DNA of 64,000 nt, taken from Planococcus donghaensis. GTDB lineage: Bacteria; Bacillota; Bacilli; Bacillales_A; Planococcaceae. The notes under the pieces are model-generated. The model did no database searches. It was given only the letters and a program-made list of their open reading frames with translations, and had not been told where the DNA came from. Every line of letters starts with the position of its first letter. Positions within the stretch are counted from its first letter, which is position 1. This document shows, in pieces, positions 41,138 through 52,306 of this stretch. The stretch is taken from NCBI RefSeq assembly GCF_001687665.2, contig NZ_CP016543.2, forward strand, positions 620,001-684,000. The letters are read 5' to 3'. Made by a program: the position numbers and the translations under genes.

Positions 41138-41217
41138 GCTTAATACGATGGCTTTAACCCATTTATCTTTAAAAATATACAGCAATAAGTGTTTGCGACA
41201 TAGGATCCATCTTACAA

Positions 41218-42264
41218 TTATTTCTCCGCCTCCTGCGCAACTTTCACACTCCCCGGATCAAAAAACTTATCCACCAAATCGTAAATCGTGATCAGCTCGT
41301 AAAGAATCGTGAATTCAGGGGGGAATTCAGTAGGGCGCCTGGCGTCACTTGCTGTGATGCCTTTACTGTTGTCCCAAAACAGATCGGTAATATTTTTTAA
41401 TTGGCATTGATGCTTTTCGTGATCGTAGTCGATCGAGTGTTTCAAGTCGTTCGCAAGTTCAGTTACAGCGTGCATAATAACTTGTCGCTCGGCAGTGGTC
41501 CAGGACAAGTTGTGCAGCGGGATGTAAAGCAAAGCATCTAAATGGAATTCTAAGTTATGTAAAAAGAGCAATTGCTTTTCTGCCATTTGAAGCTCAGCTT
41601 CTCGCTCGCGAACCCACGGATACAAACTGGATTCGTCGCGCTGGAAATGGATCAGTTTCTCGGTTTTTCGAATTTCAGTGATCAGTTCTTTTACGATCAA
41701 CTGCTCTTTTTGACGGTTCGCGTCACTGTCAAAAAGGATGGTTTGGAATGTCTCTTCCAACATATTGCCCGCGCGTTCCCCAATGCGTTGAATGCTCTTC
41801 AAAATATCTTTTCGGTAGTTAGGCGGAAACACGAGCATATTTACAGCAGTAGATACTAACAATCCAATGGTCGTCGTCCCTAAACGAATAAAAAAAGAAA
41901 TCAAAATATGTTCATGAATCACTTCGACCATTGCGACAGAGGTTAATGTGGCAACCAGTAAACCGGCATGCAAATTGAGTCGGTAACAAGCTAAAATCGT
42001 TGCTACTGCAGCGAGCGTATAAGTAATCGGGGAATTCCCGAAAAGTGTGATAAAGAGGACAGCGAATGCAGAGCCAATCGCGGATGCTGGGAACCGAACG
42101 AGTCCCTTTTTAATCGAGTCGCTAACTGTAGGTTCGATCGTCACGATGGCAGTGATTACTGCAAAAACGGGCGGCCACCCAAACCATTCACAAATGACGG
42201 CGGTTAAAAAGATGGCAATCCCGGTTTTGACAATTCGGCTGCCGTTAAAGTGAAAAGAACGCAT
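41218..42264 (-). CDS. FUSC/aromatic acid exporter family protein
   Basis: A 348-residue protein. The N-terminal half has about six membrane helices with the ArAE/FUSC pattern (SRIVKTGIAIFLTAVICEWFG, VFAVITAIVTIEPTVSDSIKKG). A cytosolic helical half follows, as in Bacillus YqjA-type proteins. The family exports aromatic acids or similar anions; substrate unknown here. An AAAGGAG-like site lies 14 bases from the ATG. It stands alone, divergent from scrR. Confidence 0.85.
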   Translation of the reverse strand: MRSFHFNGSRIVKTGIAIFLTAVICEWFGWPPVFAVITAIVTIEPTVSDSIKKGLVRFPASAIGSAFAVLFITLFGNSPITYTLAAVATILACYRLNLHAGLLVATLTSVAMVEVIHEHILISFFIRLGTTTIGLLVSTAVNMLVFPPNYRKDILKSIQRIGERAGNMLEETFQTILFDSDANRQKEQLIVKELITEIRKTEKLIHFQRDESSLYPWVREREAELQMAEKQLLFLHNLEFHLDALLYIPLHNLSWTTAERQVIMHAVTELANDLKHSIDYDHEKHQCQLKNITDLFWDNSKGITASDARRPTEFPPEFTILYELITIYDLVDKFFDPGSVKVAQEAEK

Positions 42265-42542
42265 TTTTTATCCATCAGCTCCTTTCTGTAATTTTTCTCC
42301 TATGGTCCAGTATATCATCCAATTTCTTACGTACTGCAACACCTTTTTTTCTACTCGCGTCTAGCTACTTGCAAAACTTACATTCGCTGCAAAGGTTTTG
42401 TAGCTGCCATTCATAATGTATACGAGCCGGAAAATGAACGGAATAGGTAGCGAGCGACAATGCTTTCTACCTTTCTTTCTGGTTTCATGTTATTTTGGTA
42501 TATACTAAAGATACAAATTTTACTTCTTTTGGAGTTGGAATC

Positions 42543-43532
42543 ATGAAAACAATTGCGGATATAGCTCAATTAGCGGGTGTAGCAAAAAGCACCGTGTCGC
42601 GGTATCTTAATGGCGGTTCGATCAGCGTGGCCACCAAAAGAAAAATCGAGCGAATTATACATGAAACAGGATATACGCCCAATAACTTTGCGCAAAGTTT
42701 AAAAGCCAAAAAACCAAATATTATCGGAACGATTGTGCCACGTCTCGATTCGTTTGCCTCTTCTCAAGTTTTGATGGGGATTGACGAACAACTGAGAGGT
42801 TTGAATTATCAAATGTTGATCGCTAATACCAGTCAAGATTTGGTACGCGAAATAGAAAGTATTTATAGTTTGTACAACCAAAAAGTTGCCGGGATTATTT
42901 TACTGGCCACACAAATTTCAGAGGCACACTTAAAAGCATTTGAAGAAACAAATTTACCCGTGATTCTAGTCGGTCAACAACACGATCAACTGTACAGTTT
43001 AATCCATGACGATGATTCGGCTGGCTATGATTTAGGGAAATACGTGTTGAAAAACGGTCATCAAAAAATTGCTTATTTAGGTGTGACCGAAAAAGATATA
43101 GCTGTAGGCGTACGAAGAAAAGAAGGGTTTAAAAGAGCAATCAGTGAAGACGACAATTGTGAAGTGAATTATTATGAAACTAGCTTTAAAATGGAAAATG
43201 CAGTTGAAGTGACATCTTCCATCATTGAGAGTTTTGATCCTTCGATTATCGTATGTGCAACTGATAATATTGCTTTAGGAGCGTTAAAGGCTGCTCATTT
43301 AAAAGAGATTGACGTTCCATCCAGTTTATCAATTGCTGGATTTGGCGGGTATGATGTAACCGGAATTATCCATCCTGGCTTAACAACAGTTAAGTTTCAT
43401 TATGAAAAAGTAGGGAGAATGGCAGCCACTAGTTTAGTAACCTTATTGAACGGTGGCGAAATTCCACGCTCTCAATTGTCTGATTATCAGATAATTGAGC
43501 GAGAAAGCGTTGACAATAAATTAAAGCGGTAA
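42543..43532 (+). CDS. scrR: LacI-family sucrose operon repressor
   Basis: A 329-residue LacI/GalR protein: an N-terminal helix-turn-helix (TIADIAQLAGVAKSTVSRYL), a hinge near residue 50, and a periplasmic-binding-like domain. It sits directly upstream of a sucrose PTS gene. Three TGGAACCGGTTCCA-like operators follow it and a fourth lies before scrB, so ScrR is the natural call. TTGGAG precedes ATG 42543; the longer reading would start in promoter-like sequence. It represses until the inducer (probably fructose or fructose-1-P) binds. Confidence 0.88.
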   Translation: MKTIADIAQLAGVAKSTVSRYLNGGSISVATKRKIERIIHETGYTPNNFAQSLKAKKPNIIGTIVPRLDSFASSQVLMGIDEQLRGLNYQMLIANTSQDLVREIESIYSLYNQKVAGIILLATQISEAHLKAFEETNLPVILVGQQHDQLYSLIHDDDSAGYDLGKYVLKNGHQKIAYLGVTEKDIAVGVRRKEGFKRAISEDDNCEVNYYETSFKMENAVEVTSSIIESFDPSIIVCATDNIALGALKAAHLKEIDVPSSLSIAGFGGYDVTGIIHPGLTTVKFHYEKVGRMAATSLVTLLNGGEIPRSQLSDYQIIERESVDNKLKR

Positions 43533-43538
43533 TATAAT
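43510..43538 (+). promoter_or_regulatory. Sigma-A promoter of the scr PTS gene
   Basis: TTGACA (43510-43515) and TATAAT (43533-43538) are separated by exactly 17 bases, overlapping the end of scrR. The operators begin eight bases downstream, positioned to block the start. Confidence 0.88.
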
Positions 43539-43545
43539 CAGTGAA

Positions 43546-45464
<1,919 letters not shown>

Positions 45465-45535
45465 TCTCAAGACTTAGAACAGTTAATGTTGGTCTAAATA
45501 GCGTAAACTAGTATTAAAGCAAAGAGAGTTTTATG

Positions 45536-45565
45536 CCCTATTACGGAACCGGTTCCGTAATAGGG
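45536..45565 (+). promoter_or_regulatory. ScrR operator inside a 30-bp perfect palindrome
   Basis: The ScrR core GGAACCGGTTCC is extended on both sides to a perfect 30-bp palindrome (45536-45565, starting CCCTATTAC). A T-rich stretch follows. It lies 70 bases after the PTS gene and 70 before scrB, so it can be an operator, a terminator or an intercistronic stem. Confidence 0.8.
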
Positions 45566-45634
45566 GTCTTTATCAATTTATACTAAAAATTTTTAGTAAA
45601 TCGGAATGGTGTTTGCTAAAAGGAGCTTACCAAA

Positions 45635-47104
45635 ATGAAATTACAAAAAGTAAAAAAATACACGCGAATAGAAGAGGTTAGCCAGCAAGAAATTGAGTTG
45701 CTAGTTTCAAGAGTCAATAATTGTTCGTGGCGGCAAACTTTCCATATTCAACCAGTTTCAGGTTTGTTAAATGATCCGAATGGCTTTTGTTTTTACGCGG
45801 GGGAATATCATTTGTTTTATCAATGGCATCCGTTAGGTCCGTTTCACGGACTAAAATATTGGTACCATACCAAGTCAAAAGATTTGGTGAACTGGGAAAA
45901 TGTTGGGATCGCCATTGAACCAAACAGTTATTTTGATAGTCATGGCGTTTATTCAGGTAGTGCCATTGAGCATGACGGAAAATTATATTTGTTTTACACA
46001 GGCAACACGCGGGATGAAAAGTTAGACAGACACCCTCATCAATGCATCGCCGTGATGGATAAAGAGGGCACAATTTTAAAGTTGAACGAGTCTGTTTTTG
46101 ACCATGTACCTGAAGGCTATACAGAGCATTTTCGTGATCCTAAAGTATGGAAAGAAGGCGAACAATTTTACGCTGTGATTGGCGCGCAAACAACAGATCA
46201 AACAGGATGTGTTGGGTTATTAAGTTCGCCTGACTTATTTGAATGGAAGTTTGAAGGCGAAGTCCAAACACAATTGGACGATTTCGGATTTATGTGGGAA
46301 TGCCCAGATTACTTTGTACTGGGAGATCAAGGGGTGTTGATCTTATCACCGCAAGGAGTCCAACCAGAAGGCGATCGTTACCAAAACATTTATCAAGCAG
46401 GATATGTGCTAGGAGAAGAAATCGATTTACAAAAGAAAGAAATGACTCATGGAAATTTTGAAGAGCTTGATAGAGGATTTGATTTTTATGCACCTCAAAC
46501 GATGGAAGATCCTAACGGTAGACGTATTTTAGTCGGATGGATGGGGTTACCAGAAGTAGAGTATCCGAGTGACGTGAATGGATGGGCCCACTGTTTAACA
46601 GTTCCGAGAGAATTAACGGTTCGACACGGTAAGTTGCGCCAAACACCAATTCCAGAGCTCGAATCTCTTCGTAAATCAAAAACAGAAGTGTCAGGCTCCA
46701 TAACAAATGAAGTGAAAACCTATGATGAGTTTTCTGGTGCTGCTTATGAATTAGTTTGTGATTTTGAACGAGGAGACGCTGCGATTTACGGAGTTGAATT
46801 TCGAGCAAGTGGAGAAGAAAAAACAGTCATCCAATACGATGCGACGCAAAAGAAAGTGATACTAGATCGCACGTTATCCGGAGAAGAAGTAGCAATCGCG
46901 TATGGCACAGAAAGAAAATATCAACTCGATGGAGAAAAAATAAAATTCCACTTGTTTGTAGATTCTTCGTCCGTAGAGATCTTTGTGAATGATGGAGAAG
47001 CCGTATTTACTTCCCGGATTTTCCCTTCTGCAGAAAGTAAGGAAATTCGCTTTTTTGCAACCGATGGATCGGTAAATTTCAAAGCAGTAAAGTGGGATTA
47101 TTGA
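45635..47104 (+). CDS. scrB: Sucrose-6-phosphate hydrolase (GH32)
   Basis: A 489-residue GH32 enzyme with the three catalytic signatures: GLLNDPNG (nucleophile Asp), FRDPKVW (transition-state Asp) and WECPDYF (acid/base Glu). The C-terminal beta-sandwich starts near 360. It cleaves sucrose-6-phosphate from the PTS into glucose-6-P and fructose. AAAAGGAG precedes the ATG. Confidence 0.93.
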   Translation: MKLQKVKKYTRIEEVSQQEIELLVSRVNNCSWRQTFHIQPVSGLLNDPNGFCFYAGEYHLFYQWHPLGPFHGLKYWYHTKSKDLVNWENVGIAIEPNSYFDSHGVYSGSAIEHDGKLYLFYTGNTRDEKLDRHPHQCIAVMDKEGTILKLNESVFDHVPEGYTEHFRDPKVWKEGEQFYAVIGAQTTDQTGCVGLLSSPDLFEWKFEGEVQTQLDDFGFMWECPDYFVLGDQGVLILSPQGVQPEGDRYQNIYQAGYVLGEEIDLQKKEMTHGNFEELDRGFDFYAPQTMEDPNGRRILVGWMGLPEVEYPSDVNGWAHCLTVPRELTVRHGKLRQTPIPELESLRKSKTEVSGSITNEVKTYDEFSGAAYELVCDFERGDAAIYGVEFRASGEEKTVIQYDATQKKVILDRTLSGEEVAIAYGTERKYQLDGEKIKFHLFVDSSSVEIFVNDGEAVFTSRIFPSAESKEIRFFATDGSVNFKAVKWDY

Positions 47105-47136
47105 GAAAATCATATGGAGAGAAAGAGGTGTGTTGA

Positions 47137-48102
47137 GTGGGGAATTTACTTTCAATTGGCGAGTTATTAATCGATTTTATCCCCCAACAAAAAGGATTAG
47201 CATTAAAAGATGTGACCTCTTTTGAGCGTGTTCCGGGCGGTGCTCCTGCAAACGTCGCCGTCGCTGTAGCAAAATTCGGGGGCAATGCTTCACTGATTAC
47301 CAAATTAGGACAAGATGCGTTTGGTGATTTTCTGTTGGAGCAACTTACAGCGGCTGGTGTTCAAGTCGATAAAATTTCAAGAACACGACAAGCCCCTACT
47401 GGATTAGCTTTCGTGTCTTTACGTGAAGACGGGGAACGTGATTTTTCATTTTACCGAAACCCTTCTGCCGATTTACTGCTGACTGCTTCAGAAATAAAGG
47501 GCGAGTGGTTTGATCACGGCGACATTTTGCACTTTTGCTCTGTAGACTTAGTTGAAAGTCCGATGAAGCATGCGCATGTTGAAGCCATTCGATTAGCGAA
47601 AGCTTATGGTGGTGTCGTTAGTTTTGATCCCAATGTGCGCTTGCCTCTTTGGGAAGATGGAGAAGAATGCAGAAACACGATTTTGAAATTTATTCCGATG
47701 TCTCACATCGTTAAAGTTTCTGATGAAGAACTGGAGTTTATTACGGGAATAGCGGATGAACAAAGAGCGATTGCGTCGTTGTTTACAGGAGACGTAAAAG
47801 TAGTCGTGTTTACAAAAGGTGCAAACGGTGCCGATGTTTATTTGCAAAACAACCACTATTCATCTGAAGGATATGGTGTGAAAGTAGAAGACACCACAGG
47901 AGCGGGAGACGCATTTATTGGCGGATTTCTGTATCAATTGCTAGATAAGGGTGCGACTCAAGACAATTTAGAAAGTCTTGTAGCAGAGCATGTTAAAGAA
48001 ATTCTCGCTTTTGCCAATGCTAGCGGTGCCTTAACAACCACGGGAAAAGGTGCGATCTCGTCTATTCCTTCTAAAGATCAAGTAGTGCAATTAATCGGAT
48101 AG
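47137..48102 (+). CDS. scrK: Fructokinase, PfkB family
   Basis: A 321-residue PfkB/ribokinase-fold sugar kinase. It has GGAPANVAVAVAKFGG near the N-terminus and DTTGAGDAFIGGFLY with the catalytic Asp near the C-terminus. It follows scrB by 32 bases and phosphorylates the fructose that ScrB releases, completing the sucrose route. GTG 47137 follows AAAGAGGTG. A strong terminator closes the locus. Confidence 0.9.
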   Translation: MGNLLSIGELLIDFIPQQKGLALKDVTSFERVPGGAPANVAVAVAKFGGNASLITKLGQDAFGDFLLEQLTAAGVQVDKISRTRQAPTGLAFVSLREDGERDFSFYRNPSADLLLTASEIKGEWFDHGDILHFCSVDLVESPMKHAHVEAIRLAKAYGGVVSFDPNVRLPLWEDGEECRNTILKFIPMSHIVKVSDEELEFITGIADEQRAIASLFTGDVKVVVFTKGANGADVYLQNNHYSSEGYGVKVEDTTGAGDAFIGGFLYQLLDKGATQDNLESLVAEHVKEILAFANASGALTTTGKGAISSIPSKDQVVQLIG

Positions 48103-48145
48103 AGAGTCGGTCGAATAATTGATGTTGTCCATTTTGATCCCCATG

Positions 48146-48183
48146 AAAAGAAGCTCTGCGCAATAGCGGAGCTTCTTTTTTTA
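48146..48183 (+). terminator. Rho-independent terminator of the scr locus
   Basis: AAAGAAGCTCTGC pairs (one G-T) with GCGGAGCTTCTTT around GCAATA, followed by T7. Confidence 0.9.
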
Positions 48184-48310
48184 TTCTAGTATTACTCCTA
48201 CTACTTACTATGTACGGGGAATACACTTTTTGCTTCTCAATCATTTATACTTGAGTTGAAAGTAATGAACGAAGAAGTATAGGTAAGAAGAGATATAGGG
48301 GGACGAGTAG

Positions 48311-49165
48311 ATGAAAATAGCAGTAACCGCCGCAAATGGTAAATTGGGTGAAGCAATAGTAGAAGCAACTGTATCTTTGCTGTCAAAAGATGAAGTGATT
48401 GGACTAGCGAGAACACCCGAAAAAGCAGCACATTTAGGTATTGAAGTGAGACCAGGCGATTACGAGGATCAACAAGCATTAGAGAAATCACTTGAAGGAA
48501 TAGATGTATTGTTACTCGTTTCCGGTATGGATGCACCTGACAAACGTATACCCCAACATCGCAATGTTATTAAAGCGGCTAAAAACAGCGGAGTAAAGAA
48601 AATTGTCTACACCAGCATACAAGGAGCAGAAGAAGGCACAGCCTTTTCGCCGATTGTTCAAAGTAATCGACAAACCGAACAAGATGTAATCGATAGCGGA
48701 CTAGACTGGGTGATTGGACGTAATGGTATTTACATCGAGCCCGATGTAGAATACATTGACTCTTATATCCAAGAGGGCGGCATTCGGAATTGCGCAGGCG
48801 ATAGCAAATGTGGCTACACGACAAGAACGGAACTGGCTTATGCTTACGCGAAAATGCTGATAGAAGATCAGCACAATTCGAAAATATACAACCTTCACGG
48901 TGAAGCCATTACGCAGTACGAGTTAGCGGACTACTTGGGCAATGCGTTTGATGGGGATTTAACTTATACAGCTATTAGTGTAGAAAAATTTAAAGAAGAA
49001 CGAATCGCTGAGTTAGGTGAATTTATCGGCACAGTCGTAACCGGAATCTATCAAGGCATTAAAGACGGCAAGTCGAATAACCCAAGCCATTACGTTGAAG
49101 CTACAGGGAGAGCCCATCAATCTTGGGAAGATTATTTCGAAAGTGTTAGTCCAAAGAGCAAGTGA
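48311..49165 (+). CDS. NAD(P)H-binding NmrA/QorB-like oxidoreductase
   Basis: A 284-residue atypical SDR (NmrA-like) protein. It starts KIAVTAANGKLGEAIVEA, a variant Rossmann glycine motif, and contains RPGDYEDQQALEKSLEGIDVLLLVS, which is characteristic of the quinone oxidoreductase 2 (QorB/YtfG) subgroup. It probably reduces quinones or senses NAD(P)H. GGGGGACGAG precedes the ATG. It is monocistronic. Confidence 0.87.
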   Translation: MKIAVTAANGKLGEAIVEATVSLLSKDEVIGLARTPEKAAHLGIEVRPGDYEDQQALEKSLEGIDVLLLVSGMDAPDKRIPQHRNVIKAAKNSGVKKIVYTSIQGAEEGTAFSPIVQSNRQTEQDVIDSGLDWVIGRNGIYIEPDVEYIDSYIQEGGIRNCAGDSKCGYTTRTELAYAYAKMLIEDQHNSKIYNLHGEAITQYELADYLGNAFDGDLTYTAISVEKFKEERIAELGEFIGTVVTGIYQGIKDGKSNNPSHYVEATGRAHQSWEDYFESVSPKSK

Positions 49166-49193
49166 TGATGTGAAGTAAATTGGTTTGATATAT

Positions 49194-49227
49194 GCAAAAG
49201 CAGAGCTAAACACGGGCTCTGCTTTTT
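49194..49227 (+). terminator. Rho-independent terminator
   Basis: GCAAAAGCAGAGC pairs with GCTCTGCTTTTTGC around TAAACACGG. Confidence 0.9.
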
Positions 49228-49473
49228 GCATATGCTATGAAGTTTGGTACAGGACGATTCGAACCCGGACGGAATGTTCACAGATTCGAGTCATTCCAAC
49301 TTCAAAGCTCATCGAGAAATCATTTTAAAATGATTTTAACGGAGCAATAATCTTTTAGCGAACATCGCACAATAACAGATAACGAACTTGTTCAAAGCGT
49401 ATAAACGGATTAAAATAAGTGTATCGAAGATTTGATGGAATCGTTTACCTCCAAAGTGAGAAGGTGCTTGTGT
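49228..49473. other. Intergenic region upstream of the RpiR-type regulator
   Basis: About 245 bp without a supported gene. It includes a GATTCGAACC string that recalls a tRNA T-loop but does not fold as a tRNA, and a perfect ATCATTTTAAAATGAT palindrome near 49320. Confidence 0.4.
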
Positions 49474-50208
49474 ATGCTGTATTTTGAAGAACGAGCTCAA
49501 AAATTTGAATATAAGTTAAATGATACGGATGACCAAATAATTGAATATATAATTTCGCATAAACAAGAAGCAGTATTGCTTTCTATCCAGCAATTAGCTG
49601 CAAAATTTTATACCGTACCCAATACGATAACGCGCTTGTCAAAGAAATTAGAGTTTGATGGGTTTTCCCACATGAAGAATAGTTTAAAGGAAGAATTGAA
49701 TGCAGATGAAGCTATTGAAGAAGATCATTTGACTTACAACATTAAAAAAACGGTTGATTTAATTGATTATAAGCATTTAAAGTCAATTGTGAAGTTTATT
49801 CACGAGGCGAATCGTGTGGTGTTTATTGCAGTTGGGGACACGGCACCAATGTGTGAAGTTATGGTGAAAAATCTAAAGGTCTCAAATAAACAAGCAGAAT
49901 ATTACATCCATCGTCACGAAGTAATTCATGAAGTAAATCAGCTGGATAAAACGGATGTGGCATTTTTTATTAGTTTATCTGGTGAAACAGAGCAAATGTT
50001 AGAAATTGCCCATTTGGTGAAAAAAAGAGGAGTACGTCTTATATCATTAACACATTTCAATGAAAATTCCTTGCAAAAAATAGCTGATGTTAAGTTATAC
50101 TGCTATTCCCCACGAAAAATGATCAATAAATTTAATGTGACGGATAAAACACCAGCTATGATTGTATTGCGTGCACTTGCGGAAACCTATTGGAATATAT
50201 CAGATTGA
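49474..50208 (+). CDS. RpiR/MurR-family transcriptional regulator
   Basis: A 244-residue protein: an N-terminal RpiR winged helix (LSIQQLAAKFYTVPNTITRLSKKLEFDGF) and a C-terminal SIS sugar-phosphate-binding domain (about 95-225) with VFFISLSGETEQMLE. ATG 49474 fits AGAAGG nine bases upstream; the longer frame has no RBS. It lies just upstream of the PTS-mannosidase locus and probably controls it in response to a sugar phosphate. Confidence 0.87.
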   Translation: MLYFEERAQKFEYKLNDTDDQIIEYIISHKQEAVLLSIQQLAAKFYTVPNTITRLSKKLEFDGFSHMKNSLKEELNADEAIEEDHLTYNIKKTVDLIDYKHLKSIVKFIHEANRVVFIAVGDTAPMCEVMVKNLKVSNKQAEYYIHRHEVIHEVNQLDKTDVAFFISLSGETEQMLEIAHLVKKRGVRLISLTHFNENSLQKIADVKLYCYSPRKMINKFNVTDKTPAMIVLRALAETYWNISD

Positions 50209-50240
50209 TGTGTATTTATACACATCAATCTTTTTTTTTT
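50202..50240 (+). terminator. Rho-independent terminator overlapping the rpiR-type stop codon
   Basis: AGATTGATGTGTAT pairs with ATACACATCAATCT, followed by T10. The 5' arm includes the TGA stop at 50206-50208. Confidence 0.9.
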
Positions 50241-50338
50241 ATAAAACATTGTGTAAAAATAAGAAGATTCAAACTTCTTATTTCTTTTTTGCTAATGTAT
50301 GGTTATTAAGTTTTTAAAAAAATGAAAGGGGTTCCAAT

Positions 50339-52282
50339 ATGATGTTATCTAATTTGACTTCACCGTCTTTGATTAGCACCAAACAGTCATTTGCCTCTAA
50401 AGAAGAAGCCATTCAATTTTTAATCGAACAACTAGCAGCAGAGGGAAAAATCAGCTCTAAAGAAGAATTTTTTCAAGCGGTTATGGACAGAGAAGCACTT
50501 TCGCCCACCGGATTTGAAGGAGGACTTGCCATCCCTCACGGAAAGTCTTCAGTTGTAAAAGAAGCTTCTTTTGCAGTGGCAACGCTAGAACATCCACTTG
50601 GAACTTGGGAAAGCCTAGATCCTAATAATCAAGTAGAGTTAATTATTTTGTTAGCGATTCCAAAAGCAGAAGAAGGATCGACTCATTTATCGTTACTAGC
50701 AGAACTAGCAACAAGGTTATCAGATGAAACTTACAAGAACAATTTGCTACAAGCGACAACTAGTATGGAACTTTTTGAAAGACTAGATACTGAAAAAGTA
50801 CAGAATACTTCACCCGATACGGTTGATCTTGGTAAAACAATTCTTGCTATTACAGCATGTCCAGCCGGAATTGCCCACACGTACATGTCAGCAGAAGCAT
50901 TAGTTAAAGCTGGCAAAGAACTTGGTGTTAATGTTTACGTTGAAAAACAAGGAGCCAATGGAATAGAGGACAGACATACAAAAGAATTACTCAAAAAAGC
51001 GGATGCGGTTATATTTGCAGTTGACGTAGCGGTTAAAGATGAGGAGCGCTTCAAACATCTGCCAAAAGTAAAAACTTCTGTAGCTGCTCCGCTTAGAAAT
51101 GCAAAAAATATTTTACAGCAAGCATTAGACAAAGCAGAAAAATCTACAAAAAGAGAATTTTTGGATACAGCCGATTTAGAAGATGATGCTGATAACAAAT
51201 CGATCAAAATGGAAGTGAAGGATTCAGTACTGACCGGTATATCTTATATTATTCCCATTATTGTTGCGGGTGGGATGACGTTAGCCGCAGCAGTTTTTAT
51301 CTCGCAAGCATTTGGTCTACAAGAAATATATAACACAGAAGGATCTTGGCTATGGCTCTTAAGACAGTTGGGTGGCACTCTGTTAGGTCAGTTAATGATT
51401 CCGATTTTGGCGGCATATATGGCTTACTCTATAGCTGATAAACCGGCATTAGGACCGGGATTCGCAGCAGGGGTAGCAGCAAACTTGATTGGCAGTGGCT
51501 TTCTGGGAGGAATGCTCGGTGGCTTACTAGCAGGATATTTCATGAAGTTTCTGAAACAAAAAATTAAAGCAAAAGGGACATTTGCAGGGTTTGTAAGTTT
51601 TTGGCTTTATCCGGTGGTGGGAACTTTAGTAGTAGGTTCGATAATGTTGTTTGTAATTGGCCGGCCGTTGGCATTTCTAAATGAAGGGCTTATCTCGTGG
51701 CTTACGGGCATGAGCGGAACAAACGCTTTGATTTTAGGCGCAATTATTGGTGCCATGGTTTCGTTCGATCTGGGAGGTCCGGTAAATAAGGCAGCCTATA
51801 CATTCTGTATTGGTGCAATGGCTAGTGGCAATATTGTTCCTTACGCGGCATTTGCATCAGTAAAAATGGTTTCAGCATTTTCTATAACAGGGGCAACATT
51901 ATACGGTAAACAATATTTTACTAAGCAAGAGCGAGAAGTAGGTAAACAAACATGGCTTCTTGGATTAGCTGGGATTACTGAAGGTGCGATTCCATTTATG
52001 ATTAACGATCCGCTTCGGGTAATTCCATCTCTTATCGCAGGTTCTGCTGTGACAGGGGCTATCGTTTGTTACTTTAATATTGGCTTAAATGTACCAGGGG
52101 CGGGCATTTTTTCATTAGCACTAGTTCAAGGACAGCCTGCTTTAATAGCAGCGGGGATTTGGTTCGGTGCCGCATTAATTGGAGCTCTCATCTCGATGGT
52201 GCTATTGATTGGGACACGCAAGGTGAGAATTAAGAAAGAACGAAAAATCAAAGAAGTTGAAAAACTAGTAACTGCAGAATAA
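50339..52282 (+). CDS. mngA: PTS fructose-class EIIABC, probably mannosylglycerate-specific
   Basis: A 647-residue protein with EIIA-Fru (about 1-150, phospho-His67 in GLAIPHG), EIIB-Fru (about 165-265, Cys174 in AITACPAGIAHTYM) and a membrane EIIC (about 285-640) with FDLGGPVNKAA. Domain order and length match Escherichia coli MngA (HrsA). Co-location with a GH38 mannosidase and glycerate kinase supports 2-O-alpha-mannosyl-D-glycerate as substrate rather than fructose. GAAAGGGG precedes ATG 50339. The gene symbol is by inference from context. Confidence 0.82.
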   Translation: MMLSNLTSPSLISTKQSFASKEEAIQFLIEQLAAEGKISSKEEFFQAVMDREALSPTGFEGGLAIPHGKSSVVKEASFAVATLEHPLGTWESLDPNNQVELIILLAIPKAEEGSTHLSLLAELATRLSDETYKNNLLQATTSMELFERLDTEKVQNTSPDTVDLGKTILAITACPAGIAHTYMSAEALVKAGKELGVNVYVEKQGANGIEDRHTKELLKKADAVIFAVDVAVKDEERFKHLPKVKTSVAAPLRNAKNILQQALDKAEKSTKREFLDTADLEDDADNKSIKMEVKDSVLTGISYIIPIIVAGGMTLAAAVFISQAFGLQEIYNTEGSWLWLLRQLGGTLLGQLMIPILAAYMAYSIADKPALGPGFAAGVAANLIGSGFLGGMLGGLLAGYFMKFLKQKIKAKGTFAGFVSFWLYPVVGTLVVGSIMLFVIGRPLAFLNEGLISWLTGMSGTNALILGAIIGAMVSFDLGGPVNKAAYTFCIGAMASGNIVPYAAFASVKMVSAFSITGATLYGKQYFTKQEREVGKQTWLLGLAGITEGAIPFMINDPLRVIPSLIAGSAVTGAIVCYFNIGLNVPGAGIFSLALVQGQPALIAAGIWFGAALIGALISMVLLIGTRKVRIKKERKIKEVEKLVTAE

Positions 52283-52306
52283 GAAAAAGTTACACAGGAG
52301 GATATT

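Noticed and set aside
49245..49285. tRNA gene on the minus strand (GGTTCGAATC and a terminal ACCA)
   Set aside because: The distance from the T-loop-like string to the CCA is four bases too short, and no anticodon arm or acceptor pairing can be formed.
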